Counted from the first letter of the stretch, positions 37,809 to 47,975 are shown. The stretch: 64,000 nt of DNA from CANDOC01 sp965261725 (GCA_965261725.1 CBDHDU010000034.1:1-64000), one strand, 5' to 3'. Translations and numbers: made by a program. Notes: generated from the letters alone by a model not told the origin.

Positions 37809-39215
37809 GGGTGTGAGCGGGAATTGATGTAGGAAAAACGACTACCGTGAGCTACTTTCATCAAATCATAATAGACGTAAGCACGGCCTTTGCCCCGTAT
37901 GACTGCTCAAATTCTATCATCTGAAAATCAAGAAACGCAGATACTCATCACTATTCAGCACGGCAACTCAATGCTCGATTTCGAGACCAGCCTTCAGGGT
38001 AGCCTCAATCAAGCTGGAACGCTTGGAGTAGAAAAACAACTGGAACACATGGACACCGACGGTTCGCCCATAAAGGTAGGTGGTATTCATATGACCAGCA
38101 AGAATAAAAAAGAACCCAAGGTCTACGAAACGTCATGGGGAGCCGTCAAAGTTCCGCGTTACATTTACCAGAGCAGTCAGGGGGGAGAAACCTTTTGCCC
38201 TCTGGATCAGAATGCCCGGATTATTGTCAATTCGACTCCGGCTTTTGCTCGCATGGTGAGCTGGAAGTATGCCCAGATGGCAGCCCCTCAGGTAGAAGAC
38301 GATCTGCGACAAAATCATGGTCGTAATAGCAGTCGTTCAACACTTCGTGATTTAGCCGATGTGGTGGCAAGTATTGCACAGGCCAAAGAAGAAAGGTGGG
38401 TATACGATATTCCAGAGTTACCAAAGCCCGTGACAACAGTAGCCATAGGGCTTGATGGAGCAAATCTGTTGTACTACGAAGGCTATCGGATCGCTATGTG
38501 CGGCACTATCAGCCTCTATGATGATGAAGGCGAGCGTCTTCATACAATCTACTGTGCAGAGGCACCGGAATACGGCAAGCAAACCTTCATTAACCGTTTT
38601 ACTGGAGAAATCCAGAAGGTTAAGGATAGATTCCCTGAGGCGGTTTATGTGGGGGTTGCTGACGGAGCGGCGGATAACTGGACATTTTTAGAATCCTTTA
38701 CATCTATCCACGTGCTGGACTTTTATCACGTGTCTGAATATGTTGCTGACGCTGCTGAGGCACTTTATCCGGGAAAGAAAGCCACACAGGAAAGGCATGC
38801 ATGGTTCAAGCAGAAGCTACACGACCTGAAACACGATGAAGGCGCAGCACAAAGCCTGCGGCGAGAGCTTGAACGGGCAACACCGGGCAACAACCGTACC
38901 GCCTCTATGGAAAAGTTGATGAAAGCGAGAACCTACTTTAAAAATCACTGGCACCAAATGATTTATCCTGAAGCCAGAAAGAGGAACTTACCCATTGGTT
39001 CAGGTGTTACGGAAGCGGCTTGCAAGAGTTTGGTAAAGCAACGTATGTGCCGCTCTGGCATGCGCTGGAAAGAGCAAGGTGCATCAATGTTGTTGACGTT
39101 GAGAGCATTAGTTTGTTCGTCCGGGCAATGGGATGCATTCTGGTCAAAAATGAATCGCTATGGTTTTCCCGTCGCACACAACCTCTTCCCGGTACATTGA
39201 TCAGGCAGCACACCC
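37809..39215 (+). mobile_element. ISKra4-family insertion sequence, apparently intact
   Basis: 1,407 bp. Ends GGGTGTG/CACACCC (GGGTGTGAG left, GCACACCC right) flanked by a perfect 8-bp duplication TTATTTTT (37801-37808 and 39216-39223). It landed between the divergent NYN gene and the exported-protein gene at 39412. Confidence 0.85.
37890..39200 (+). CDS. ISKra4-family transposase
   Basis: 436 residues, uninterrupted and of normal length. Features of the family: VYETSWGAVKVPRYIY, the first catalytic Asp in VAIGLDGANL, the second in VGVADGAADNW, HVLDFYHVSEYV, and the C-terminal GSGVTEAACKSLVKQRMCRSGMRW with the catalytic Glu. The frame is intact and the target duplication is exact, so this copy may be active and recently inserted. 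Confidence 0.9.
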   Translation: MPRMTAQILSSENQETQILITIQHGNSMLDFETSLQGSLNQAGTLGVEKQLEHMDTDGSPIKVGGIHMTSKNKKEPKVYETSWGAVKVPRYIYQSSQGGETFCPLDQNARIIVNSTPAFARMVSWKYAQMAAPQVEDDLRQNHGRNSSRSTLRDLADVVASIAQAKEERWVYDIPELPKPVTTVAIGLDGANLLYYEGYRIAMCGTISLYDDEGERLHTIYCAEAPEYGKQTFINRFTGEIQKVKDRFPEAVYVGVADGAADNWTFLESFTSIHVLDFYHVSEYVADAAEALYPGKKATQERHAWFKQKLHDLKHDEGAAQSLRRELERATPGNNRTASMEKLMKARTYFKNHWHQMIYPEARKRNLPIGSGVTEAACKSLVKQRMCRSGMRWKEQGASMLLTLRALVCSSGQWDAFWSKMNRYGFPVAHNLFPVH

Positions 39216-39411
39216 TTATTTTTCCTCCAGCATGCCATTTTCCTGTATGTCTTACTAGCAGTTATACGCATGTTGTGGTTGTTTGGAGGTCGGAAATACC
39301 TTTTAAAGTCAGAGTGTTACTTATATTGGAGCGGGTTTGGCGTTGTTATGATGCAGGTAACGAATTCAGTGTGAAGCAGCTTCGCTTCACGCGCCTAATC
39401 AGGAACACTTC

Positions 39412-40665
39412 ATGAATAAAAAGCTCGTTTCCGGTCTCGCTGTAGCCGTGGCTGTTGCAACCGGAGGAATGGTAGCTGACAGTCATTTTGCAACACAAAA
39501 AGCTGAAGAAGCACTGAAAGAACTGGTCGCAAAAGCAGATGCCCGTGGTGTTGACCTGACATACGGTGATGTCTCTGCCAGCTTTATCCGCAAAGCGGTT
39601 GAAGTAAAAGATATTGTTGCCGAGCGTCGTGATGATGCAACAGTAACCAATATTGAAACACTGACAATTGATTCACCTGCCTATGAAAACGGCTTGATGG
39701 AGGCAGACCAGATTAATATTGAAAACCTGACTGCATTACAAACGATTGATGATGAAAGCGGCGAACTGACACTGCAAGGTGGTCAGCTGAGTAACTTTAT
39801 CTACGGTGAAGAAGCTGGAAAACTCAATATTGATCAGCTGAAACTGAACAATATTGAAGCCAGCGCTGAAGATAAAACAGCAGTCAGTGCGATGACATTC
39901 AGCAGCGAACTGATCAGCTTTGAGCATTTGGGCATGGATCAGGAATCTGCTGAATTTACGCTGGGAGGTTATGATATCCGCGATATTGCTGTTGAACTGA
40001 ACAGTGAAGATCTGGGTAATGCAGGGTTAAGTCTGACTGAAAGCCGCTTTGATATTGATGCCGGTAATGGTCGTTATCAGATTAATGGTATGCAGGCTTA
40101 TGCTGACACGATGATGCTGGCACCTTTCCATCCTTATCTTGCTGCCATGCTGAATGCGACTGAAGTCGATAAGCTGACGTTCAACCTGAGTGGTGATTCT
40201 TCCTTCACCGCTGAGAATGAAATTCAGGATAGCTATACCGCCGCTTTCGAAGGGTTAACCGAATTTGGCTTTTCGGCATCTTATAAAGATGAAACGTCGC
40301 CGATTATCAAAAATGACGAACATATCACCATTCCTTTCACCTACCTGGAGGACGAAGATCTGGATGCCTCTCTGGCTGGTATGAAACTGGATGATGTGGA
40401 AGTGTCCCTGCAAATGCGTGGACTTCTGGAGCTGATCGACAAACTGAATGACGGCACTGAAACCCGTATGGATTTTGCTCAGCAGCTGAAAACACAAATT
40501 GCCACCAACCGTGATGATGTTCCCGGACTGGCTGATGCTGTGTATAACCTGCTAACGCTGAAAAACGACAAGCTGGTGTTAACACTGGACGCCAAAGGTG
40601 AATCAATGCAAAACCTGCTGGAAACACAGGGCAAGAGTGTTGATATTGCCGTAACCAATGGCTGA
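39412..40665 (+). CDS. Exported protein, DUF945/YdgA-like
   Basis: 417 residues with an N-terminal hydrophobic signal or anchor (LVSGLAVAVAVATGGMVAD) and a mature part dominated by repeated short beta-like segments (IETLTIDSP, INIENLTALQT, LNIDQLKLNNIEA). The layout, with a TQKAEEALKEL helix right after the signal, resembles DUF945 (YdgA) proteins of the gammaproteobacterial envelope, whose function is unknown. The assignment is tentative. A strong terminator follows. The ISKra4 element ends about 195 bases upstream, so the promoter region may be partly intact. Confidence 0.55.
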   Translation: MNKKLVSGLAVAVAVATGGMVADSHFATQKAEEALKELVAKADARGVDLTYGDVSASFIRKAVEVKDIVAERRDDATVTNIETLTIDSPAYENGLMEADQINIENLTALQTIDDESGELTLQGGQLSNFIYGEEAGKLNIDQLKLNNIEASAEDKTAVSAMTFSSELISFEHLGMDQESAEFTLGGYDIRDIAVELNSEDLGNAGLSLTESRFDIDAGNGRYQINGMQAYADTMMLAPFHPYLAAMLNATEVDKLTFNLSGDSSFTAENEIQDSYTAAFEGLTEFGFSASYKDETSPIIKNDEHITIPFTYLEDEDLDASLAGMKLDDVEVSLQMRGLLELIDKLNDGTETRMDFAQQLKTQIATNRDDVPGLADAVYNLLTLKNDKLVLTLDAKGESMQNLLETQGKSVDIAVTNG

Positions 40666-40692
40666 TTAAAAAAGCATATTGATAAGTAACTG

Positions 40693-40724
40693 AAAACGGC
40701 ATATCGCAAGGTATGCCGTTTTTT
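40693..40724 (+). terminator. Rho-independent terminator
   Basis: Stem AAAACGGCATA/TATGCCGTTTT with an 8-base loop and a T-run, 28 bases after the exported-protein gene. Confidence 0.85.
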
Positions 40725-40875
40725 GTATCGGGTTATCCACAGTCTGATACAACTTGCGACAATGTACTTTGCTCCTGTGAAAGTTCTGCGACAGGGCAGC
40801 GCTTTAATGAATACCAACAAAGCGAGGCGCTGAATACCTTGCTCTGATATGAAATACCGGCGGAGGAGCCAAGTC

Positions 40876-41289
40876 ATGAAAAAGAACGTAGTAATTGCAG
40901 CAGCCCTTTCATCTGTACTGGTAACGTCTTCTGCCATGGCCTGGTGGGGTGATCATGATGAAGGTAAGCGTGGTGATCATGGATGCAGTTATTCACAACA
41001 GGAAGGTATGAAGCATCATGGTGGTATGCATGGTGAAAAAATGCGCCCGCGTCTGCAAGAACATATGAACCGCACCCTGACAGCAGATGAAGTTAAAACG
41101 CTGCAGGAAGCCAAACTGATTTACAAGAATAATCCCAACCTGAAAGTCGGTGAAGTAAAAGCGACTGATACCGGCTACTCGGTCACTATTGTGACAAAGA
41201 AAGAAGATGCACTGGTTAAAACCGTTGATGTTGCCAAAAACGGAATGCCTCTGGATCGTTACCAGATGATTCAGGAGCGAATGAAATAA
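40876..41289 (+). CDS. Small exported His/Met-rich protein
   Basis: 137 residues from the ATG at 40876, which has GGAGGAG upstream. A signal peptide of about 23 residues ends in SSAMA before WWGDHDEG. The mature N-terminus is rich in His, Met, Gly and Lys (HDEGKRGDHG, HHGGMHGEKM), which could bind metal. The C-terminal half (LTADEVKTLQEAKLIY, GYSVTIVTKKEDALVKTVDV) looks like a small alpha/beta fold. Size and the His/Met region recall periplasmic stress proteins of the CpxP/Spy type, but the LTxxQ motifs are not present, so I leave it unassigned. A terminator follows. Confidence 0.75.
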   Translation: MKKNVVIAAALSSVLVTSSAMAWWGDHDEGKRGDHGCSYSQQEGMKHHGGMHGEKMRPRLQEHMNRTLTADEVKTLQEAKLIYKNNPNLKVGEVKATDTGYSVTIVTKKEDALVKTVDVAKNGMPLDRYQMIQERMK

Positions 41290-41353
41290 CCTCCTAATCC
41301 CAATTACTATTGCCTTGTCTGTAGCGATCTTCGAGTGACTGCAACCCATCTTT

Positions 41354-41386
41354 CGGCAGGTTTCCTACTACACCTGCCGCTTTTTT
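41354..41386 (+). terminator. Rho-independent terminator
   Basis: Stem CGGCAGGT/ACCTGCCG with a loop and six Ts, about 65 bases after the His/Met-rich protein gene. Confidence 0.85.
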
Positions 41387-41484
41387 ATTCTTGAATCGTA
41401 TTAACAAATAATTATTTATTACTTCCGTGAAAAAATTGTCACGATATAGTCGTTTATTTGGACTCTTATAATAACGAGGCTGGT

Positions 41485-42456
41485 ATGGCACGGATTTTTG
41501 AAGACAATGCTCAGGCAATTGGTAACACTCCACTGGTTAAGCTGAATCGTTTGGCTTCCGGTTATAATATTTTTGCCAAAATTGAATCCCGCAATCCGGC
41601 CAACAGTGTCAAGTGCCGTATTGGTGCTAGCATGATCTGGGACGCGGAAAAATCTGGCAAACTCAAGCCCGGTATGGAACTGATTGAGCCGACCAGTGGT
41701 AACACCGGCATTGCGCTGGCGTTTGTTGCATCTTCCAGTGGTATTCCGCTGACACTGACCATGCCGGCTTCCATGAGCCTTGAACGCCGTAAGGTAATGA
41801 AGGCGCTGGGAGCCAATATCATCCTGACTGAACCCGCCAAAGGTATGCCCGGTGCGATTGCTAAAGCCAAAGAGCTGGTAGAAGCAGACCCGAATAAATA
41901 CCTGCTGCTGCAACAGTTCGAAAACCCGGCTAACCCGCAGATTCACGAAGAAACCACCGGTCCGGAAATCTGGAATGATCTGGATGGTGAGATTGATGTA
42001 TTTGTTGCAGGTGTAGGCACCGGCGGTACTATTTCCGGCGTATCCCGTTATATCAAGGAAATTCAGGGCAAAAAAATCACCTCTGTTGCGGTAGAACCAG
42101 ATGTTTCACCGATCATCAGCCAGACACTGGCAGGTGAAGAACTGAAACCGGCACCGCATAAAATTCAGGGCATTGGTGCAGGCTTTGTTCCCGCTAACCT
42201 GGACTTAACGCTGGTGGATCAGGTTGAACAGGTTTCCAATGAAGAAGCGATGGAAACAGCGCATCGACTGATGAAGGAAGAAGGTATTCTGGCGGGTATT
42301 TCCAGTGGCGCAGCCGTAGCGGCCGCATTGCGAATAGCAGAGCAGATATCACACAAAGGCAAGAATATTGTTGTAGTACTGCCGGATTCCGGTGAGCGTT
42401 ATCTGTCTACAGCGTTGTTTGACGGTATGTTTACTGAGAATGAGAGCGTGCAGTAA
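41485..42456 (+). CDS. cysK: Cysteine synthase A (O-acetylserine sulfhydrylase)
   Basis: 323 residues from the ATG at 41485, with GAGG upstream. Fold-type-II PLP enzyme that makes cysteine from O-acetylserine and sulfide. The PLP lysine is Lys 43 in NSVKCRIG; EPTSGNTGIALAF binds substrate, GVGTGGTISGVSRY binds the cofactor phosphate, and GISSGAAVAAALR is also conserved. ATG 41458 in the same frame is less likely. Single-gene unit. Confidence 0.94.
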   Translation: MARIFEDNAQAIGNTPLVKLNRLASGYNIFAKIESRNPANSVKCRIGASMIWDAEKSGKLKPGMELIEPTSGNTGIALAFVASSSGIPLTLTMPASMSLERRKVMKALGANIILTEPAKGMPGAIAKAKELVEADPNKYLLLQQFENPANPQIHEETTGPEIWNDLDGEIDVFVAGVGTGGTISGVSRYIKEIQGKKITSVAVEPDVSPIISQTLAGEELKPAPHKIQGIGAGFVPANLDLTLVDQVEQVSNEEAMETAHRLMKEEGILAGISSGAAVAAALRIAEQISHKGKNIVVVLPDSGERYLSTALFDGMFTENESVQ

Positions 42457-42521
42457 ACCAAGTTCGTAAGGCTTTCATAGACTATTATGACTATCGTCTG
42501 TTTTACACAAGATGAAGAGAG

Positions 42522-42540
42522 AGGGCGCGGATAGCGCCCT
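42522..42540 (+). terminator. Hairpin after cysK
   Basis: AGGGCGC-GGATA-GCGCCCT followed by TGTTCGTT; the T-run is weak, so termination is probable but not certain. Confidence 0.5.
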
Positions 42541-42582
42541 TGTTCGTTGTGAGAAGGTAGTTTGTTGGGGGAGCCGTTCAGC

Positions 42583-43340
42583 ATGAAATCATATGAAGCG
42601 AAGCACTACCTGCTTTCTGTTTCCCTGAAAGATAAGGCTAAGGGAAGCAAGGCTATCCTCTGACGTTACCCGCTGTTCGTGGGCTAGAGAAGTCCTTAAC
42701 ATTCCATGAAAAGGTCACCTTCATCGTCGGCGAAAACGGCAGTGGCAAATCAACACTACTGGAAGCATTGGCTGTTTCCCAAGGCTTTAATCCGGAAGGC
42801 GGTACCCAGAACTTTAACTTTTCTATCCGCGAATCCCATTCAAGCCTGCACCAATATCTACGAATTACCAAATCAATCAAACGCCCGAAAACCGGCTATT
42901 TTCTGCGTGCGGAAAGTTTCTATAACGTCGCGACGGAAATTGAACGGCTGGATAATGAACCCGCGCCCGGCCCGCGAGTTATTGATTCTTATGGTGGCGT
43001 TTCACTCCACGAACAGTCCCATGGCGAATCCTTCTTTGCCCTGATGCAGAACCGCTTCGGAAGTAATGGACTGTATATCCTCGACGAACCCGAAGCGGCA
43101 CTTTCCCCCAACCGCCAGATGGCAATGATTACCCTGTTGCATCAGCTGGCGAACAAGGGTTGCCAGTTCATTATTGCTACCCACTCACCGATTTTACTCT
43201 CTTACCCGAATGCTGTGATTTATGAAATCCGTGACAACGGGCTGGTTGAAGTGGAATATGAAGATACGGATACCTTTGCTGTTACCAGGCACTTTCTGAA
43301 CAAGTATCAGACAATGTTGGAAATTTTACTCGAAGAGTAA
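42583..43340 (+). pseudogene. AAA-family ATPase (small ABC/SMC-like), frameshifted near the start
   Basis: From the ATG at 42583 the frame reads MKSYEAKHYLLSVSLKDKAK and then stops at 42663. The family sequence resumes in the -1 frame at about 42642 (YPLTLPAVRGLEK), with Walker A VGENGSGKST, signature-like SHGESFFALMQ, Walker B GLYILDEPEAALSP and switch His in ATHSPILL. One base seems missing near AAGGG. Restored length is 252 residues, typical for this small soluble predicted ATPase family. Starts further downstream would lack Walker A. Its function is not known. Confidence 0.75.
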
Positions 43341-43547
43341 CCTGCATCTAATCATCCCCGCCGTCATCATCTGATTCAGAATCGTCTTCTTCCTGAGTAG
43401 GCTTTGATGATGTAACTTTTGCGACTGGCTTGAAAGAGTAACCCGGCTCATCATCAAATGAGTTCGTTGCTATGATAGCCATCGGTTTGCTACTAAACCT
43501 TCCTGATAAGCCATTTAACGAAAAGTGGGCATCAACATAGAGTACAT

Positions 43548-44777
43548 CAGGGCAAAAACGTGATCATTTTTTGATCAGTTGTTGCCAAGGCTTTTAACCC
43601 CTGAAAGAGTAGAATACCTACTTTTTCATGATCAATACCGCTCTGCTATCTCGCTTTGAAACCTTCACTGACTCCCGAGACCCCAAAAAAGTGACCCACG
43701 TTTTGGCCGAGGTCATATTTATGGCAACCTGTGCCATTCTCTGCGGGGCAGACGACTGGAATAGTATGAGAATGTTCGCCCTGACACGGGAAGAGTGGTT
43801 CCGCAAGCATCTCTCCCTTCCCGGCGGCATTCCGTGTGCCATGACCTTCAATCGTCTTTTCAGATCGCTTGACCCAGAAGAGTTCCGGATGATTTTTGCT
43901 GCCTGGATGAGAGATGTCATGACAGGCCTCGAGCTGTCAGATAGTCGAGTGGTCGCGCTGGACGGTAAGACAGTAAAAGGCTCAGCCTGGAACAAGGGCA
44001 AAGATGCTATTCATATGGTTAATGCCTGGTGTACCGAAGTCGGCTTGTCTCTCGGGCAGTATAAGGTTGACTCTAAGTCGAATGAAATAACGGCGATTCC
44101 CGAACTGCTGAAATTGCTGGAACTCACAGGTAGCCTGGTCACTATCGACGCGATGGGGTGCCAGAAAAAGATAGCTGATGCCATCCTGAAGAAAGATGCA
44201 GATTACCTGCTGGCGGTAAAAGGCAACCAGAAAAAACTCTATGGTGAAGTGACTCGCCTGTTTGATCAGTATTGGCAAGATAACCCGGCAGATGCTCCTT
44301 CTGCCCGGTTTGCAGAAACAGATGAATACGCCCATGGTCGTGGAGAACATCGCCGCTGCTGGGCTGTACAGGACATAGAGCAGTTTCCGGTAGCCGCCAG
44401 CTGGAACGCGAAAACAATTGCCGTTGTACAGTTAGATTGTCGGAAAAAGAATAAAGGTGAAACCCTGCTACGCTATTTTATCTCCAGCCGACAGCTCTCA
44501 GCTGAAGAGATTCTGCAAGCCACTCGTATGCATTGGCGAGTGGAAAATCAGCTTCATTGGGTGATGGATGTTGCATTTGATGAAGATCGCTGCCGAGCCC
44601 GAAAGGATAATACAGCTGAGAATCTGGCCATTACTCGTCAGGTGACTCACAACCTCCTGAAAATGGATACAACTGTAAAAGGCGGGATCAAGAACAAGCG
44701 TAAGAACTGCGGCTGGGATATAAACCACATGGAGAATGTATTGGGGTTGTTCAAAAAATGATCATGTTTTTGCCCTG
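43548..44777 (+). mobile_element. ISAs1-family insertion sequence
   Basis: 1,230 bp; inverted repeats CAGGGCAAAAACGTGATCA (left) and its near complement (right) with exact 10-bp duplication TAGAGTACAT (43538-43547 and 44778-44787). A fragment of a second copy lies at 58446-58651. Confidence 0.92.
43628..44761 (+). CDS. ISAs1-family transposase
   Basis: 377 residues, intact. Family features: N-terminal FTDSRDPKKVTHVLAEV, WNSMRMFA, the first catalytic Asp in VVALDGKTVKGS, the second in LVTIDAMGCQKKIA, VKGNQKKLY, and the Glu in HWRVENQLHWVMDVAFDED. Normal length and an exact target duplication argue that this copy could be active and could mobilise the 174-bp MITEs with similar ends. Confidence 0.93.
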   Translation: MINTALLSRFETFTDSRDPKKVTHVLAEVIFMATCAILCGADDWNSMRMFALTREEWFRKHLSLPGGIPCAMTFNRLFRSLDPEEFRMIFAAWMRDVMTGLELSDSRVVALDGKTVKGSAWNKGKDAIHMVNAWCTEVGLSLGQYKVDSKSNEITAIPELLKLLELTGSLVTIDAMGCQKKIADAILKKDADYLLAVKGNQKKLYGEVTRLFDQYWQDNPADAPSARFAETDEYAHGRGEHRRCWAVQDIEQFPVAASWNAKTIAVVQLDCRKKNKGETLLRYFISSRQLSAEEILQATRMHWRVENQLHWVMDVAFDEDRCRARKDNTAENLAITRQVTHNLLKMDTTVKGGIKNKRKNCGWDINHMENVLGLFKK

Positions 44778-45234
44778 TAGAGTACATCGAACCTTCCTTT
44801 CAGATCTTCAGCTCTCCATTCTCCATTTGCAAACTGAAGATCACCGATACCAGTTAAAGAATTGGGGCCTGATCCGGAAACCCTGAAGTTTATAAAATCT
44901 AGGCCGGAGTGTTCCATTGAGTGCCTTAACTTTACATACTTGGTGCCGATTGGGTCTTTCCACGCAATGGTTTCTATTACAGGAGTGAGACCTGTGCCGT
45001 AGAACAGCATATCTGATTTAATTGTATCAATGAGGTCTTCAGCGGTTAATTCACTGTTTTTTCCTGTCGTGAATAACCTGAATATGACTTGTTTCCCTGT
45101 CAGCCTGGGTAATTCAAGTTGGCTGGGTTTCATATCCCTGGAACCAAATAGTATTGTCTCAGTTGTTTGGGGTGATATTCCGTGAGGATCGGTTAATTCA
45201 AGAGCTTCAGCACTGCATGTGGCATCTGCGAACA

Positions 45235-45408
45235 CAGGGCGAAAGTACGGGGTGTACTTTAGTGCAAATAAATGTGAACTGACGGATAATAGCTCCACAA
45301 TTTATGTATTTTTATCGCTATATCTGCATTACGATAGTCGCAATTATGACTTTGTGTTCTAAAAACCGGTTAGTGTGGAACTATGGTCAGCGCGGTGCTT
45401 TCGCCCTG
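45235..45408. mobile_element. MITE copy B (174 bp)
   Basis: Intact copy of the element at 11327. Ends CAGGGCGAAAG/CTTTCGCCCTG; 10-bp duplication TCTGCGAACA (45225-45234 and 45409-45418). It interrupts the uncharacterised minus-strand gene at the codon for VFAD; removal restores the frame. Confidence 0.9.
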
Positions 45409-45931
45409 TCTGCGAACACCGGAACCAGCGCTTTGAGCGTTTCTGGCGAAGTATAAGACAGTAGATCTCTGATACTATCATCAAGCTGAGCTGTAGCTGC
45501 AGTACTTGCTGTGCTGAGGCGACTCTGAGTTGCGCATGAATCAATAAATTTCAGAGCATACTGCCGTATTGCTTCTTTACTGCCATCACTGCCGACAAGC
45601 TGGCTCTGTAAGCAGGCAAGAGAAGCGTTGTCGTATCCCATAACCTGAACATGGGATACCTCTGGGATTGCTTTGGCAAGCAGAGCACAACTTCCCCAGG
45701 TTTGATAGGCGCTGACCCAGTGAGTTTTGGCCTTTATACCTTCACTACCTAGCAAGCTAATGAGTCTTCGCAGTGACTTTGTAACCAGTATTTCAGGAAG
45801 GAGCATCTTTTTTTTAGGCTCTTCAGGCATATCTGTGGGTAAACAGAAACGAATTTTGAGGGTAGAAGCACCAGCGGCTGACTTCTGGTAATTTTTTTGT
45901 TTGCAGACAAAAAAGAACAAGAAGCGCGCTG

Positions 45932-47975
45932 ATGCTGATAAAAACTATCCTCAATAAAGTTCATAAACTCAAGTCTTTTGTTTATCAGGATGTAAAACTC
46001 GGCTTCTACCAGGGCTCTGAAGTATTCAATGTGACTGTGGCTCCACGGAAGAACAGTCATGCTATCTGCTCAGGATGCAAAAAAGCTGCTCCGGGCTATG
46101 ACCGCCTTGCTGAGCGTCGCTTCGAATTCGTTCCCCTCTGGGGCATCAGGGTTTTTCTGCTCTACAGAATGCGTCGGGTTGAATGCAAGACATGTGGCGT
46201 AAAGGTTGAACAGGTTCCATGGGCGGATGGCAAGAAAGAACTTACCAAAGTCTACATGCAGTTTTTGGCAAACTGGGCCCGAAAGCTCTCGTGGAAAGAG
46301 GTGGCCTGCATTTTCAATACCTCATGGGAGAAGGTCTTTCATGCTGTTGAGTATGTGGTTGAATGGGGCAAAGCACATCGCCCTCTCGACAATATCAAGG
46401 CCATTGGTGTGGATGAGGTGGCGTATCAAACAGGCCATAAATACCTGACTGTGGTTTACCAGATCGACCGTGACAACACACGACTGTTGTGGGTTGGACA
46501 GGAGCGAACCGAAGCCACCATTCGCAGTTTCTTCTCATTCTTTGGTGCACAGAGAAGCCAGCAGTTGAAGTATGTCTGCTCTGACATGTGGCAGCCCTAC
46601 GTGAAAGCGATTGCGGAGTATGCCAGCCAGGCGCTGCATATTCTGGATCGTTTCCATATTGTTGCCATGCTGAACAAGGCCATTGATGAAGTCAGAGCCT
46701 CAGAGCACAAACAGCTTCAGGCAGCCGGATATGAACCTGTTCTGAAAAAAACTCGCTGGTGCCTACTCAAGAGAAAAGAGAACCTGACCGAGAAAGAAGA
46801 GATCAAGCTAAACACAGTGCTCCAGTACAACCTGAAAAGTGTCAGGGGTTACCTGCTCAGAGAAGAGTTCCAGGTTTTCTGGGACTAGTGTGCCGTAGCA
46901 CATACAAGGGAAGTAAAAGGATTACTTTCTGAAGATGTGGAAGCTATGGAAGAGATGGCGGTAGACCCGCCGAAATCGGCTGTCGAAAGCAGGTTTCAAA
47001 CCACCTCAAGCTGCTGTCGTTAAGAGCGGTGGTAGTGAGCGTTGAGGAAAAGGCGAAAGTAAATTCGTCAGGTATGGTACAGAGAGATGAGTAAACCCGA
47101 ATCTTTGTTGAAGCGTCGTAAGGAACTTTTTCGGCATCAAAACCTGAGGCTTAGTCCTCCTCAGGGATAAGTCTGCAAGTGAATTTCGAATGCTGTGCAG
47201 GCGGTGTCCGGCGTTGAGAAGGCATGACTCTGTACTGGGCTCTTTCATGGAACTGCGGGAACCTGTCGTGCAGGTGTTAAGGGAGACTCTCAAGTGGCGA
47301 CCACCACAAGAGACTGAGTACCGATACTGCGCACAGGGGCGGAGTAGCTCGTAGTAGTGTTGAAGCTCCTGTAATAGGGGGGGAGCGAAGGGGCTGCGTT
47401 AGGTGGCTCGTTGTGGAATGCAACTGTCCCAAAGGATCTTGTCTGGATGCCTATAAAGGGACGTAGTCAGCAACCGGAGGGACAGGATGACATTGCTCAA
47501 CGGGCAGGGCGGTTGTCACATGGAGGCAAATCTGTTTGTCACTGGCTGGAAAAAGTACAGGTCAGAAAATGTCTCAGAATTGTGATAGGCGTTTACCTGA
47601 TGGGAGCGGTATGAATCGAGAGGTTCACGTACCGTTCTAAGAGGGGCTGGCGGGGAAGTTCCGCCGGTCTACTCACCCATTTCACCACACTGGGCAGGAA
47701 AGTATCTGGATCGGTGGTGCACAAGAGTCATGCGATCAAAGATAGAGCCAATGAAGAAAGTGGCTAAAACTGTTCGGCGACATAAGCCGCTTATCCTGAA
47801 CTGGTTCAGGGCAAAAAAGGCATTTTCCAGCGGAATTGTTGAGGGGCTGAATACCAAGATAAAACTCACTACGAGAAAATCGTATGGATTCAGAACCTAT
47901 AAATGTGCAGAAATTGCTTTATATCATGCGCTTGGCAAGCTGCCTGAACCAGAAACTACCCACAGATTTTGCTGA
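45932..47975 (+). pseudogene. ISL3-family transposase interrupted by group II intron
   Basis: The 5' part (45932-46887) has an N-terminal zinc finger (CSGCKKAAPGYDR, CKTCGVKVEQVPWA), the catalytic AIGVDEVAYQ and VCSDMWQPYVKAI, and HILDRFHIVAMLN. The 3' part, after the intron, continues from TRVMRSKIEPMKKVAKTV to PEPETTHRFC at 47975. Comparison with copy 2 shows the split falls right after FWDY. Unless the intron splices, the frame stops at its first codon. The splice would need to be exact; the exon junction is not certain to the base, so I call it disrupted. Confidence 0.8.
46888..47677 (+). mobile_element. ORF-less group II intron inside ISL3 transposase
   Basis: Starts GTGTGCCGTAGCAC (consensus GTGYG) and has a clear domain V of 34 bases at 47604-47637 (GAGCGGTATGAATC, GAGA loop region, GTACCGTTC), followed by a domain VI hairpin. 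The 3' end is within 47676-47680 (CTCAC or CCCAT, consensus AY). About 790 bp with no reverse transcriptase gene, so splicing or mobility would need a maturase in trans. No long ORF is present; short ones are incidental. Confidence 0.8.

Noticed and set aside
45359..45544. Apparent small protein ending GRKHRADHSSTLTGF, also at the end of the broken HAD-like frame
   Set aside because: The shared tail is translated MITE DNA running out of two different genes.
45749..46060. 103-codon minus-strand frame across the ISL3 left end
   Set aside because: It spans the IS terminal repeat and host sequence in a different frame from the reconstructed gene; the similar frame at 63094 is the same IS end.
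47006..47614. Small frames inside the ISL3-resident intron
   Set aside because: No protein features; the region is explained as structured intron RNA.
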